From NCBI GenBank assembly GCA_958295645.1, contig OY282361.1, positions 704,927-768,926 on the forward strand: a stretch of DNA of 64,000 nt, written 5' to 3'. Shown here piece after piece: positions 28,401-45,380 of this stretch (positions within the stretch are counted from its first letter, which is position 1; each line of letters begins with the position of its first letter). The position numbers and the translations under genes were made by a program. The notes beneath the pieces were generated by a model. The model made no database searches, was not told the DNA's origin, and was given only the letters and a program-made list of their open reading frames with translations. The DNA is from Longimicrobiales bacterium (GTDB lineage: Bacteria > Gemmatimonadota > Gemmatimonadetes > Longimicrobiales > Gaopeijiaceae).

Positions 28401-28410
28401 TGGCGCACCC

Positions 28411-29727
28411 TCACGGCTCCGCCTCCACCGCCGGGAGCCGCTTCAACCGAGCCCGGATCACCTGCGTCTCCGAGGCCTCGAGCACCTCGACCCGCGCCCC
28501 TTCCGCCTCGAACGCGGTTCCCTGCGCGGGCACCTTGCCCATCTCGTCGGCGATGAAGCCGTTGAGCGACCGGTTCTCGCCGGCGGGCAGCGCAAAGCCG
28601 AACCGCTCGTTGATCTCCCGCAGCTCCGCCGTCCCCGCGGCGACGATCTCGTCGTCCGAAATCCGCGTGAGCGGGTCGTCCTCCAAGTCCGTCTCGTCCA
28701 CGATTTCGCCCACCAACTCCTCCAGCACGTCTTCCAGCGTGATGAGTCCGTCGGTCCCCCCGAACTCGTCCGCGACGATTCCCATGTGGGTTCGCCGCGC
28801 CCGGAAGTCGCTCAGCAACTTGGCCAGCGAAAGCGAACCGGGCACGAACATCGGCGTCCGCGCGAGTTCGGACAGGGTCGCGCTCCCGCGCCCCGCGACC
28901 AGGGCCCGGTAGGCCTCGCGCAGATGCAGGATGCCGGTCACGTCGTCGATGGTGTCGCGGTAGACCGGCACCCGCGAGTGCAACGCGGCGTCCATCTCGC
29001 CGACGATCTCCTCGACGCGCAACGAGTCGCGCCAAGCGAAGATGTCCACGCGCGGCGTCATGGCGTCCCAGGCCGTCAACTCGTCCAGCTTGAAGGCCCG
29101 CTCCACCAGCCGGTGTTCGTCCGCCTCGACGATTCCCGCGTCCGTCCCGATGTCGAGCGCCTCGCGCACCTGGAGCTCGTTGGGCGAGGCGCCGCCGTCC
29201 CGCCGCCCGTGCGAGAGCCGCCGTTCCAAGAGCCGGAAGGGCAGCAGCAGGCGGCCGAAGAAGCCGGAGCCCCACCGCAGCAACGGCGCCGCGGCCAGCG
29301 CGAGACGCACGGGCCGCCTGCCTGCAAGACCCCGCGCCACCACGTCCCCCGCCAGGAACACCACGAGCGCCACGGCCGCGCCTCCGCCCAGCGTCGCCCA
29401 AGGCCGGCCGCCCCACCCCGCGTGCACCGCCGCCGTCCCCGCCGCCACCGCCCCCAGCGCGCAAAGCGCCTGAAGAATCCCGAGCGGAGAGGCCGCGACT
29501 TGGCCCGCCCGAACCGCGGACAGCGCATCGGCCCCGGCGAATCCCTCGTCCGACAGCACCCGCGCCCCCGAATCGCCGATCTTCAGCACCGCCGCCCGCG
29601 CCGCCGCCAAGCCCGCCGACAGCACCAGCAGCACGACCGCCGCCAATGCCGCCGTCAGCGCCACGACCGCGCTCCCGCCCTTGGCGCCCTGCCGGCCCTC
29701 GTTGCCCGCCCCCCACGGCCCCTCCAC
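28411..29727 (-). CDS. CNNM/CorC-type CBS-domain membrane protein (hemolysin family)
   Basis: 438 residues from GTG 29727. An N-terminal DUF21-type membrane region with hydrophobic segments at about 20-45, 80-105 and 115-140 is followed by a CBS pair (about 200-320, with AWDAMTPRVDIFAW and SRVPVYRDTIDDVTGILHLR). A C-terminal CorC/HlyC domain comes last (about 340-425). Such proteins are linked to magnesium/cobalt efflux or membrane integrity. It sits between the MoxR ATPase and carbonic-anhydrase-like genes, all on the minus strand, 52 bases from moxR. Confidence 0.9.
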   Translation of the reverse strand: MEGPWGAGNEGRQGAKGGSAVVALTAALAAVVLLVLSAGLAAARAAVLKIGDSGARVLSDEGFAGADALSAVRAGQVAASPLGILQALCALGAVAAGTAAVHAGWGGRPWATLGGGAAVALVVFLAGDVVARGLAGRRPVRLALAAAPLLRWGSGFFGRLLLPFRLLERRLSHGRRDGGASPNELQVREALDIGTDAGIVEADEHRLVERAFKLDELTAWDAMTPRVDIFAWRDSLRVEEIVGEMDAALHSRVPVYRDTIDDVTGILHLREAYRALVAGRGSATLSELARTPMFVPGSLSLAKLLSDFRARRTHMGIVADEFGGTDGLITLEDVLEELVGEIVDETDLEDDPLTRISDDEIVAAGTAELREINERFGFALPAGENRSLNGFIADEMGKVPAQGTAFEAEGARVEVLEASETQVIRARLKRLPAVEAEP

Positions 29728-29779
29728 CGGACCGAGAGTCGGCCAGGACTTGGAGGCTGGTCCTCCGCCCCCGTCGGCT

Positions 29780-30832
<1,053 letters not shown>

Positions 30833-30871
30833 GACGGGGATCCGGGAGTTCGTGCGGCGAGCGTCGCCAAG

Positions 30872-30900
30872 AATAGACAAGGCTCCGTGCCGACGGTCAA
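30872..30900 (-). promoter_or_regulatory. promoter of the moxR cluster
   Basis: Read on the minus strand: TTGACC (30900-30895), 17-base spacer, TCTATT (30877-30872). It sits 40 bases before the moxR start and is divergent from the ATP synthase promoter. Confidence 0.6.
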
Positions 30901-30936
30901 GCGCCAACGTCCCGATTTCGAGCCGCCGAACCGCGC

Positions 30937-30964
30937 TTGCGAATTTTTTCACAAGCACTAGCTT
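30937..30964 (+). promoter_or_regulatory. candidate ATP synthase operon promoter
   Basis: TTGCGA (30937-30942), 16-base spacer, TAGCTT (30959-30964) in a locally AT-rich segment (GAATTTTTTCA). A small inverted repeat GCTTG/CAAGC spans 30936-30957 and could form an operator or hairpin. This is the only AT-rich site between moxR and the atp genes. Confidence 0.45.
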
Positions 30965-31051
30965 TCCTTGGGGAGCGCCGCCCCGAAGGCGTTCCGACAC
31001 GCCCGTTCGCGAGCCCGCCGAAAGAACGCCGAGAGAGCCCTGGACGCATCG

Positions 31052-31312
31052 TTGAAGAACGGACGCAACGCCCATGGGCGCGCCTCGCGCGGACTGGGCG
31101 GCTTGGAACGCTACGCGGGCTACGGGCTGGCGTTGGCGGCGGCGGTCGTCTTTGGCGGCTGGGCCGGGCTGGCGTTGGATCAATGGCTGGGAACCGCGCC
31201 GCTGTTCCTGCTTCTCGGGGGCTTGTCGGCGGCGGGAGCGGGGACGTACACGATCTACGTGCGGCTGATCGTCGAGCCGAACAAGAAGGCGGAGGAGGAG
31301 AGAGAGCCGTGA
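31052..31312 (+). CDS. atpZ: AtpZ/AtpI-like small membrane protein
   Basis: About 86 residues if TTG 31052 is the start; the open frame extends to 30968, and the true start is uncertain because no strong ribosome-binding site is visible. Two transmembrane hairpin segments (about 23-42 and 46-66), with the motif GxxLDQWLGTAPLFLLLGGLSAAGAG, match the AtpZ/putative F0F1 subunit family. This family precedes atpI and may help magnesium uptake or c-ring assembly. It overlaps the next gene by 4 bases (GTGA). Confidence 0.8.
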   Translation: MKNGRNAHGRASRGLGGLERYAGYGLALAAAVVFGGWAGLALDQWLGTAPLFLLLGGLSAAGAGTYTIYVRLIVEPNKKAEEEREP

Positions 31313-31688
31313 CCCGGTCGCAGCAGTACGTGGCCGCAGCCTGCTCGGTGGTTTCGGCGGGCGTCCTCGCGGCGGCGCTCTTCCTGGACGCCAGCGGCCG
31401 AACCGCGGTCGCATGGGCCGGTTGCGGCGTCCTGGCCGTCCAGCTCGCTCTGCACTTCGCTCTGCGGGGATGGCGCGCCCGCAACGACCGCTTCTACGCG
31501 GCCATCGTGGCGGCCTTCGCGACCCGTGCGATCGTGGCCCTGGCGGCAGTCCTGCTCGTCGCGGCGCCGGCGCTGCTGGATCCGGCGCCGTTCGTGCTAG
31601 CCCTGGCCTTCTTCATGGTCGGCGTCTCCTTCCTCGAGCCGGTGATCGAGTCCTGGCTCCCCACTCGCAGGCGCAGGACGTCCGGCGC

Positions 31689-31692
<4 letters not shown>
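31309..31692 (+). CDS. atpI: ATP synthase subunit I-like membrane protein
   Basis: 127 residues from GTG 31309. Four hydrophobic segments (about 8-26, 34-54, 64-86, 92-110) and position directly before atpB fit an AtpI-type assembly factor for the c-ring. Sequence similarity to classical AtpI is weak, so the call rests mainly on topology and position. Its stop overlaps atpB (ATGA). Confidence 0.7.
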
Positions 31693-33631
<1,939 letters not shown>

Positions 33632-33635
<4 letters not shown>

Positions 33636-34189
33636 GCCGGAGCAGGCAGGACGCGGTCGTGCGCAACTACGCCGAGGTCGCGTTCGAGTTGGCCGAGCGC
33701 CACGAGGGTCCGGAGGCCTTCGGCGAAGCGCTGGCGGCCGTCGCCCTGCTGTGGGAGGATCCGGCCGTGAGCCGCTTCTTCGCCACTCCGAGGGTGCCGG
33801 CGGCGGCCAAGAACCAGGCGCTGGACGAAGCGTTCGCGGAACTCCCGCAGATGCTGGTTCGCTTCCTGAAGACGGTCGTGGCGATGCGGCGCCAGGATCG
33901 AATCCCCGCCGTCGCGGCCCACTACGCGACCCTGCTGGACCGGCGAATGGGACGCAGGCACATGGACGTGACGCTGGCCCGGCCGCTGGACGAGGCCAGT
34001 TCGCAAGACATGGAGGCGCGGCTCTCCAAGGCCGTCGGCGCCGACGTGACCGCACAGTTTCGCGTCGACCCCTCGATTCTCGGGGGCGTCGTGATCCACG
34101 AAGGCGACACCGTGTACGACGGATCGGTGAAGCGCCGTCTGGACGGACTGCGCCGCCTGCTCCTCCACGGCCGCGAGTCCCACGCCTAG
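33632..34189 (+). CDS. atpH: ATP synthase F1 subunit delta
   Basis: 185 residues from GTG 33632 (overlaps atpF). It connects F1 to the b-stalk. The N-terminal helical domain NYAEVAFELAERH and the C-terminal motif ILGGVVIHEGDTVYDGSVKRRLD are diagnostic. It is followed by a 27-base gap and atpA. Confidence 0.95.
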
Positions 34190-34216
34190 AGACGACAAGG
34201 AAACCACAGAGAGATC

Positions 34217-35821
<1,605 letters not shown>

Positions 35822-35823
35822 GC

Positions 35824-36684
35824 GTGGCTGGTTCCCGCGACGTCCTCCGGCGGATCAAGTCCGTCCGCAGCACGCGCAAGATCACGCGCACCATGGAGCT
35901 CGTGGCCACGTCCAAGCTCAAGCGCGCAATGGACCGCGTCGCCGCGGCACGCCCCTACGCCGAGGCCGCCGAAGACTTGGTGCGCGGCCTCAACGCGCCC
36001 TCGCTCGCCCAGGATCACGCCCTGCTGCGCCAACCCGCCGAGACCAAGCGCGCGGCGGTTCTGCTGCTCACGGCCAACCGCGGCTTCTGCGGCGCGTTCA
36101 ACTCCAACCTCATCCGCGAGGCCCAGCGCTGCCTGGCCAAGCTGGAGGAAGAGGGCGCAGAGACCGAGCTGCACGTCGCGGGCAAGAAGGGCTTGGCCTA
36201 CTTCCGCTTCCGAGGCAGGGCGATCGCCTCCGCCACCACGGGCATCGGCGACGACCCCAGCCCCGGAGACGCCGAGGCCCTCGTGGGCCCCCTCCGCGAA
36301 CGCTTCGCGGCGGGCGAGCTGGACACCGTCGCGATGGTGTCGGCCGAGTTCCGCTCGGCCATGTCCACGCCGCCGAGGACCACAGACGTCCTGCCCGTGG
36401 CGCCCGCTCCCGGCCGCCGGTCCGGCGACGCGTTCATCCTGTCGCCCTCGGCAGGCGAGATCGTGGCCCGCCTGCTTCCGGCCTACGTCCGCGCCACCGT
36501 CTACGGCGCGCTGGCCGAGAACGCCGCCGGAGAGCAGGGCGCCCGCCGCGCCGCGATGAAGAGCGCGACCGACAACGCAGGCGACATCCTCGACAACCTG
36601 ACCCGCAGCTACAACCGCGCGCGCCAAGCCCAGATCACGCAGGAGATCGCGGAGATCGTCGGCGGGGCGGCCGCGCTCGAATAA
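35824..36684 (+). CDS. atpG: ATP synthase F1 subunit gamma
   Basis: 286 residues from GTG 35824. Central rotor shaft: N-terminal helix RRIKSVRSTRKITRTMELVATSKLKRA and the C-terminal helix with MKSATDNAGDILDNLTRSYNRARQAQITQEIAEIVGGAAAL, both diagnostic. Part of the operon between atpA and atpD. Confidence 0.96.
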   Translation: MAGSRDVLRRIKSVRSTRKITRTMELVATSKLKRAMDRVAAARPYAEAAEDLVRGLNAPSLAQDHALLRQPAETKRAAVLLLTANRGFCGAFNSNLIREAQRCLAKLEEEGAETELHVAGKKGLAYFRFRGRAIASATTGIGDDPSPGDAEALVGPLRERFAAGELDTVAMVSAEFRSAMSTPPRTTDVLPVAPAPGRRSGDAFILSPSAGEIVARLLPAYVRATVYGALAENAAGEQGARRAAMKSATDNAGDILDNLTRSYNRARQAQITQEIAEIVGGAAALE

Positions 36685-38160
<1,476 letters not shown>

Positions 38161-38164
38161 AGCC

Positions 38165-38455
38165 ATGGCGCTCCTGCAACTGCGCGTGCTGACGCCCGAG
38201 CGCGTCGTGCTCGAGGGCGGCGTCCGGTCGCTGGTGGCCCCCGCCTGGGACGGCCGCGTGGGCGTGCTTCCCAGGCACGCCGCGTTCCTCTCGATTCTGC
38301 GCGAGGGACCGCTGGAGTTCCTCTCCGAGGACGGGGAGCGCCGCGAAATCCGGATTGACGGCGGCGTCCTGAAGGTCGAATCCGGCCAGGCCGTCGTCTT
38401 GGCCGACGGCGCAGGGGAACCCGGCGAGGCGCGAGAATCCGGCGCCGCACGGTGA
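38165..38455 (+). CDS. atpC: ATP synthase F1 subunit epsilon, short form
   Basis: 96 residues. Only the N-terminal beta-sandwich domain is present (LLQLRVLTPERVV, GRVGVLPRHAAFLSILREGPL); the two-helix C-terminal domain that inhibits ATP hydrolysis in E. coli and many other bacteria is missing. This shortened form is known in some lineages and would remove epsilon-mediated inhibition. It is the last atp gene, 18 bases before the PHP gene. Confidence 0.92.
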   Translation: MALLQLRVLTPERVVLEGGVRSLVAPAWDGRVGVLPRHAAFLSILREGPLEFLSEDGERREIRIDGGVLKVESGQAVVLADGAGEPGEARESGAAR

Positions 38456-38473
38456 CGGGCCGGTGAAGCGCCG

Positions 38474-39292
38474 GTGAAGCTGGACCTGCACATCCACAGC
38501 CACGCCTCCGACGGCGCCTGCTCGCCCGCCGAGGTCGTGGAGCGGGCCGTCGCCGGGGGGCTGGACGTCATCGCGCTGGCGGACCACGACACCGTGGCCG
38601 GAGTTCGCCCGGCCATGAAGGCCGCCCGGGGCCTGCCGATTCAGGTGATTCCCGCCGTCGAGATGAGCAGCGCCATCGGCGGCAAGGACATCCACATCCT
38701 GGCGTATCTGGTGGACTTGGATTCGCTGGCGCTTACGGCCCTGGCCCGGCGCGGGACCGAACGACGCGCCGCCCGCATGGCCGAAATGGTCGAGCGGCTT
38801 GCCCGGCGCGGCGTCATGGTGACGCACGAGCGTCTCGAGGCGCAACGGGCATCTCCGGCCACCGCGTTCGTCCGTCCTCACTTGGCTCGTGCGCTGGTCG
38901 CCTCCGGCTACGCGGCCAGCGTGCCCGACGCCTTCGCGCGCTTCATCGGCGAGGGCTGTCCGGCCTACGTCCCCACCAAGATCGCCAAGCCGCGCGAAGT
39001 CATCGAGGCCGCTCTCGCCGCCGGCGGGGTCCCTGTTTGGGCTCATCCGCCCGCCAGGACGTGGCAGGATCACCTGCCCGAGCTGGTGCGGGCGGGCCTG
39101 GCGGGGCTCGAAGTCTTTCGTCCTCCGGGCCGCTCCGCCAGCGTGACCAGCCTGGAGGACGCGGCCCGGCGCCACCGCCTGCTCATGACGGGCGGGTCGG
39201 ACTGGCACGGCCCCGCCGCCGGTACGCGCCTGGGCGACTTCTACGTGCGCGCCGAAGACGTGCAGCCGTTCCTGGCCAAGGCCGGGATGTAG
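38474..39292 (+). CDS. PHP-domain phosphoesterase
   Basis: 272 residues from GTG 38474. Metal-dependent PHP fold: DLHIHSHASDG (metal-binding HxH), ALADHDTVAG, HILAYLVD and the terminal GGSDWHG metal ligand. This resembles the YciV/RNase AM group that removes 5' nucleotides or hydrolyses 3',5'-bisphosphonucleotides. It is probably cotranscribed with the atp operon. Confidence 0.88.
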   Translation: MKLDLHIHSHASDGACSPAEVVERAVAGGLDVIALADHDTVAGVRPAMKAARGLPIQVIPAVEMSSAIGGKDIHILAYLVDLDSLALTALARRGTERRAARMAEMVERLARRGVMVTHERLEAQRASPATAFVRPHLARALVASGYAASVPDAFARFIGEGCPAYVPTKIAKPREVIEAALAAGGVPVWAHPPARTWQDHLPELVRAGLAGLEVFRPPGRSASVTSLEDAARRHRLLMTGGSDWHGPAAGTRLGDFYVRAEDVQPFLAKAGM

Positions 39293-39672
39293 CTGTTCCG
39301 CCGGGAGGCCTGCCCGGCAAGGCGTGGCACCTGTCCCCGCAAGGTGCGGCATTTGACTTCCCCCGCCGTTCCGTTACGTTTCAAGACTGTTCGCGCTCCA
39401 TGTCCGGATCGCCCGCCGGAAATCCAGTTGCGGGAGGCCGGATCGCGCGAACGCTCCGCTTTTTGAAAAACCAGGGTAGAGGGAAGGGAAGTGCCTTAGG
39501 TCGCTCCATCCCACCCGAGCCGGGTTCGTCCGTCGCTTCGCGCGGCAGCGGATTTCGGCGGCGGTGCGGCGGGAGCGTACGTGTTGGAAGGCGACGGTGG
39601 ACTAGCTCGAATTGGCGTTGCGCGCGGACGGCCGGATGGTCGGTTGCTCCGGGTGCGGCACGAGAAAGGGCT
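39293..39672 (+). other. intergenic region: rRNA promoter and 23S leader
   Basis: 380 bases without a gene. It starts with two GC hairpins (CCGGG/CCCGG at 39301-39317; GCACCT/AGGTGC at 39327-39347) that might end the atp-PHP transcript, though no U-run follows. It contains the rRNA promoter at 39353-39380. The rest is 23S leader: GAAAGGGCTGGTCAAGC at its end can pair with the 23S 3' flank GCTTGACCAGCATCCTTTC, forming the RNase III processing stem. I saw no 16S rRNA and no tRNA in it. Confidence 0.65.
39353..39380 (+). promoter_or_regulatory. 23S-5S rRNA promoter
   Basis: TTGACT (39353-39358), 16-base spacer, TACGTT (39375-39380), in an otherwise GC-rich stretch. It lies about 290 bases before the mature 23S 5' end and implies that 23S-5S is transcribed on its own, without 16S. 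Confidence 0.6.
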
Positions 39673-42634
<2,962 letters not shown>

Positions 42635-42778
42635 GCATCCTTTCCGCGCTTTTCGACACGACAAGGCGCTTCCCCGACCTCTTCCCTTGGGCGGTTTCGC
42701 GAGTGACTTCCGGCTGTGACGCAATTCTAACGGTTGCGTCGGCACGGCTGGGGGTCGGGCGTCGAAGCCGCACGACAT

Positions 42779-42896
<118 letters not shown>

Positions 42897-42904
42897 TGCT
42901 TGTG

Positions 42905-42948
42905 AACGCCCCGTTCGGCCGAGATGCGCCGGGCGGGGCGTTTCTTTT
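42905..42948 (+). terminator. rho-independent terminator after 5S rRNA
   Basis: Stem AACGCCCCG (42905-42913) with CGGGGCGTT (42934-42942); the loop can form an inner CGGC/GCCG stem. The stem runs directly into TTTCTTTT. The U-run contains the stop codon of the converging thiE gene (42947-42949). Confidence 0.85.
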
Positions 42949-43663
42949 ACTGGGGGTCTGCCGCGCCGGGGGCCGCGACCGAGCGGGCCGGGCGGGGCGG
43001 AGTCGGGCCGGGCGAACGGGCGGCCTCCGAAGTCGCGAGAAGCTGGCGCACGGCGCGGGCGGGCTCGGCGGAGCGCATGACGGCGCCGGCGACGGCGCAA
43101 CCGGCGGCCCCAGTGGCGAGAAGGTCGGCGACGTCGGCGGGCTTGACGCCGCCGATGGCGACCACGGGCGCTTCGACGGCCTGGACGACGGCGGCCAGTC
43201 CCGAAGGACCGATGGGGTCGCCGTCGGCGGTCTTCGTTCGCGTGGCGAAGACGGCGCCGCATCCGATGTAGTCGGCTCCTGCGGCGACGGCCGCGCGGGC
43301 GTCGGCGGGCGTGCGCGCGGAGCGCCCGATCAGGAACGGCCTCGGCGCGATCCGCCGGGCGGCGGCGACCGGAAGGTCGTGGGAACCGAGGTGGACGCCG
43401 TCGGCCTCGGCCGCCAGCGCCAAGTCGGTGCGGTCGTTGACGAAGAAGAGCGCGCCGGCGGCGTGGGCGGCCGTTCGGAGGCGGCGGGCGAGAGGGAGGA
43501 CGGCGCGGGGCGGAAGCGTTTTGTCGCGGAGCTGGACGGCGGGGGCGCCGGCGTCGAGGGCCAGTTCGACGATCTCTTCGAGCGCACGGACCGAACGGTT
43601 GCCGCGGTCGGTCACGACGATCAGGGCGAGGCGCCGGAGGAGGTCGTCGCGCTCGGGGGTCAT
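42947..43663 (-). CDS. thiE: thiamine-phosphate synthase
   Basis: 238 residues. It joins HMP-PP and thiazole phosphate to thiamine monophosphate. TIM-barrel motifs: VVTDRG, VQLRDK, FFVNDRTDLALAAEADGVHLGSHDL, YIGCGAVFATRTK and VVAIGGVKPADVADLLATGAAGCAV (phosphate-binding glycines). The C-terminal 30 residues are a Pro/Ala-rich tail. It overlaps mltG by 4 bases as the last gene of ruvX-mltG-thiE. I see no TPP riboswitch ahead of this operon. Its stop lies in the 5S terminator U-run, facing the rRNA genes. Confidence 0.93.
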   Translation of the reverse strand: MTPERDDLLRRLALIVVTDRGNRSVRALEEIVELALDAGAPAVQLRDKTLPPRAVLPLARRLRTAAHAAGALFFVNDRTDLALAAEADGVHLGSHDLPVAAARRIAPRPFLIGRSARTPADARAAVAAGADYIGCGAVFATRTKTADGDPIGPSGLAAVVQAVEAPVVAIGGVKPADVADLLATGAAGCAVAGAVMRSAEPARAVRQLLATSEAARSPGPTPPRPARSVAAPGAADPQ

Positions 43664-44664
43664 TCGCGTTGGGCGGCCTCGCGGCGAACCCGAATGCGGG
43701 CGTTGTTGTGGGCGCGCAGGGAGCGCGTGAAGACGTGCTCGCCGTTGGGCCGGGCGACGAAGTAGTAGTAGTCGGTGTCGGCGGGATCGAGAGCGGCGTC
43801 GAGCGCGGCCTTGCCCGGGGCGCCGATGGGGCCGGGCGGGAGTCCGGCGTGCGCGTACGTGTTGTACGGGTGGTCGGCCACCGAATCGATGGCGGCGTAG
43901 AGCAGCCGGGATCTGTGGCCGCCCAATGCGTACAGCACCGTGGGGTCGGCCTGCAACCGCATGCCGACGCGCAACCGGTTGTGGTAGACGCTGGAGATCG
44001 TCGGCATCTCGGATTCGGCGCTCGATTCGGCCTGTATGATTGAGGCGAGCGTGACGGCCTCGCGCTCCGTCAGGCCCGTTTCCGCGAGGCGCGCCCGGCG
44101 CTCCGGCGTCCAGTAGCGGTGGTATTGGGCCGTCATGGCGGCGACGAAGTGGCCGGGACCCACCCCCTTGGCGAGACGATAGGTGTCGGGGAAGAGGTAT
44201 CCTTCGATCCCCGGCCCCGGCACCTCCCAGACGCGGTGAAGCGTGTCCCCGGCCAGTTCCGCAAGAACCTCGGCGGAGTCGTGCATCTCGGTGAACCGGG
44301 CAATCCGGCCTGCGATCTCCTCGAGCACGAGCCCCTCCGGGAACGTGGCCGGAAAGGTCTCCACCCGGCCGGCGGCGAGGGTCTCGATGAGCGTCCCGTA
44401 CCGCTCTCCGCGGTCGAGCTTGTAGATGCCGGCCTTGACCGACCCGTCGAGCCCGCGCAACCGAGCGTAGATGCGAAAGAGGCCCGGCCGGGCAATCACT
44501 TGGCGAGCTTCGAGACTGTCCGCCACGGCCTGGAACGACGAGCCCGGAGCGATATGGACGTACGTCTCGCCGCCCGGCAGGCGCGGCCCGGCCAACGTGG
44601 CCGTCGCGACGACAGCCAAGGCGAGGCCGCCCGTGCCGGCGACGAGTGCGCGCCCCGACGTCAC
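43660..44664 (-). CDS. mltG: endolytic murein transglycosylase
   Basis: 334 residues. It cleaves nascent peptidoglycan strands in the periplasm. N-terminal membrane anchor (about 8-24), LysM-like subdomain (about 36-110), then the YceG catalytic domain with EGYLFPDTYRL, ASIIQAESS (catalytic Glu), SSVYHNRLRVGMRLQADPTVLYALG and YNTYAHAGLPPGPIGAPGKAAL. It overlaps ruvX by 4 bases, a common ruvX-mltG pairing. Confidence 0.95.
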   Translation of the reverse strand: MTSGRALVAGTGGLALAVVATATLAGPRLPGGETYVHIAPGSSFQAVADSLEARQVIARPGLFRIYARLRGLDGSVKAGIYKLDRGERYGTLIETLAAGRVETFPATFPEGLVLEEIAGRIARFTEMHDSAEVLAELAGDTLHRVWEVPGPGIEGYLFPDTYRLAKGVGPGHFVAAMTAQYHRYWTPERRARLAETGLTEREAVTLASIIQAESSAESEMPTISSVYHNRLRVGMRLQADPTVLYALGGHRSRLLYAAIDSVADHPYNTYAHAGLPPGPIGAPGKAALDAALDPADTDYYYFVARPNGEHVFTRSLRAHNNARIRVRREAAQRE

Positions 44665-45188
44665 CCAGCGGCCCCGCTTCGGCCGGCCTCGGGCGTGCGG
44701 CTGCGCTGGGCGTCCAGCCAGTCCTGCAAGATGACCGCCGCCGCGCCGGCGTCGATTCGAGCCTTGTCCTCTCTCTTCTTGCGCGGCAGCCCCGCGGACC
44801 GGATGCGAGCCTCTGCCTCCGCCGACGAATAGCGTTCGTCCTGAAAGGCGACTGACAGTCCCCCCCTTTCCGCGAGCCGCTCTCCGAACGAGCGCACTTC
44901 CGCCGTCCAGTCGCTCTCGCGGCCCTCTGGGTCCAAGGGCAGGCCGACCACGACCAGGTGCACCCGACGGCGGCTGGCGATTTCCAGCAACCGTGCCACG
45001 GGAGGCCGCTTGCCCGACCGGCGCGTCAACGTCGTCAAAGGCGTCGCCAGCATGTCCGTCGCGTCGCTCACGGCGACTCCGATGCGGCGCCGTCCGTAGT
45101 CGATGCCCATCGTGCGGCCCACTTCCTTGGCGAGACCGGCAGCTCCGTCCAGGGCGGCTCGGCCGACGCGCGCGTCAGAGGCGGTCAT
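44661..45188 (-). CDS. ruvX: Holliday junction resolvase-like RuvX (YqgF)
   Basis: 175 residues from ATG 45188, chosen because AAGGAG lies about 11 bases ahead and the residues upstream in the open frame look non-coding. RNase H-like fold: MGIDYGRRRIGVAVSD, VVVGLPLDPEGRE, FQDERYSSAEAE and KKREDKARIDAGAAAVILQDWL hold the acidic catalytic residues. Roles in pre-16S rRNA maturation or recombination are known for the family. The Ala-rich first 20 residues are variable. Confidence 0.93.
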   Translation of the reverse strand: MTASDARVGRAALDGAAGLAKEVGRTMGIDYGRRRIGVAVSDATDMLATPLTTLTRRSGKRPPVARLLEIASRRRVHLVVVGLPLDPEGRESDWTAEVRSFGERLAERGGLSVAFQDERYSSAEAEARIRSAGLPRKKREDKARIDAGAAAVILQDWLDAQRSRTPEAGRSGAAG

Positions 45189-45313
45189 GACAAGCCCGCT
45201 CCTTCGGGCGCCGTCTTCGACGGGTCTCGGCTTCATGGCTGCCAACGGCTGGCATGGACAACTCCGGTGAAGGCGCACGGCGGATTAACCGCGACTGCTC
45301 GGCCAACGCATCT

Positions 45314-45342
45314 ATTCTAGCAATGGTGACCAGCGATGTTCG
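45314..45342 (-). promoter_or_regulatory. candidate ruvX-mltG-thiE promoter
   Basis: On the minus strand: CGAACA (45342-45337), 17-base spacer, TAGAAT (45319-45314). The -10 is near consensus, the -35 weak. It lies in the 192-base gap between the end of the NACHT gene and ruvX, so ruvX need not depend on island transcription. Confidence 0.4.
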
Positions 45343-45380
45343 CCGAGACAGTCGGTAGCTCAAAGTCGAGAACCAGGGCT

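Noticed and set aside
42635-42778. tRNA in the 23S-5S spacer or 23S leader
   Set aside because: No cloverleaf or TTCGA-type T-loop with matching acceptor stem was seen.
45189-45380. TPP riboswitch ahead of ruvX-mltG-thiE
   Set aside because: No CTGAGA or ACCTGA-type conserved core is present.
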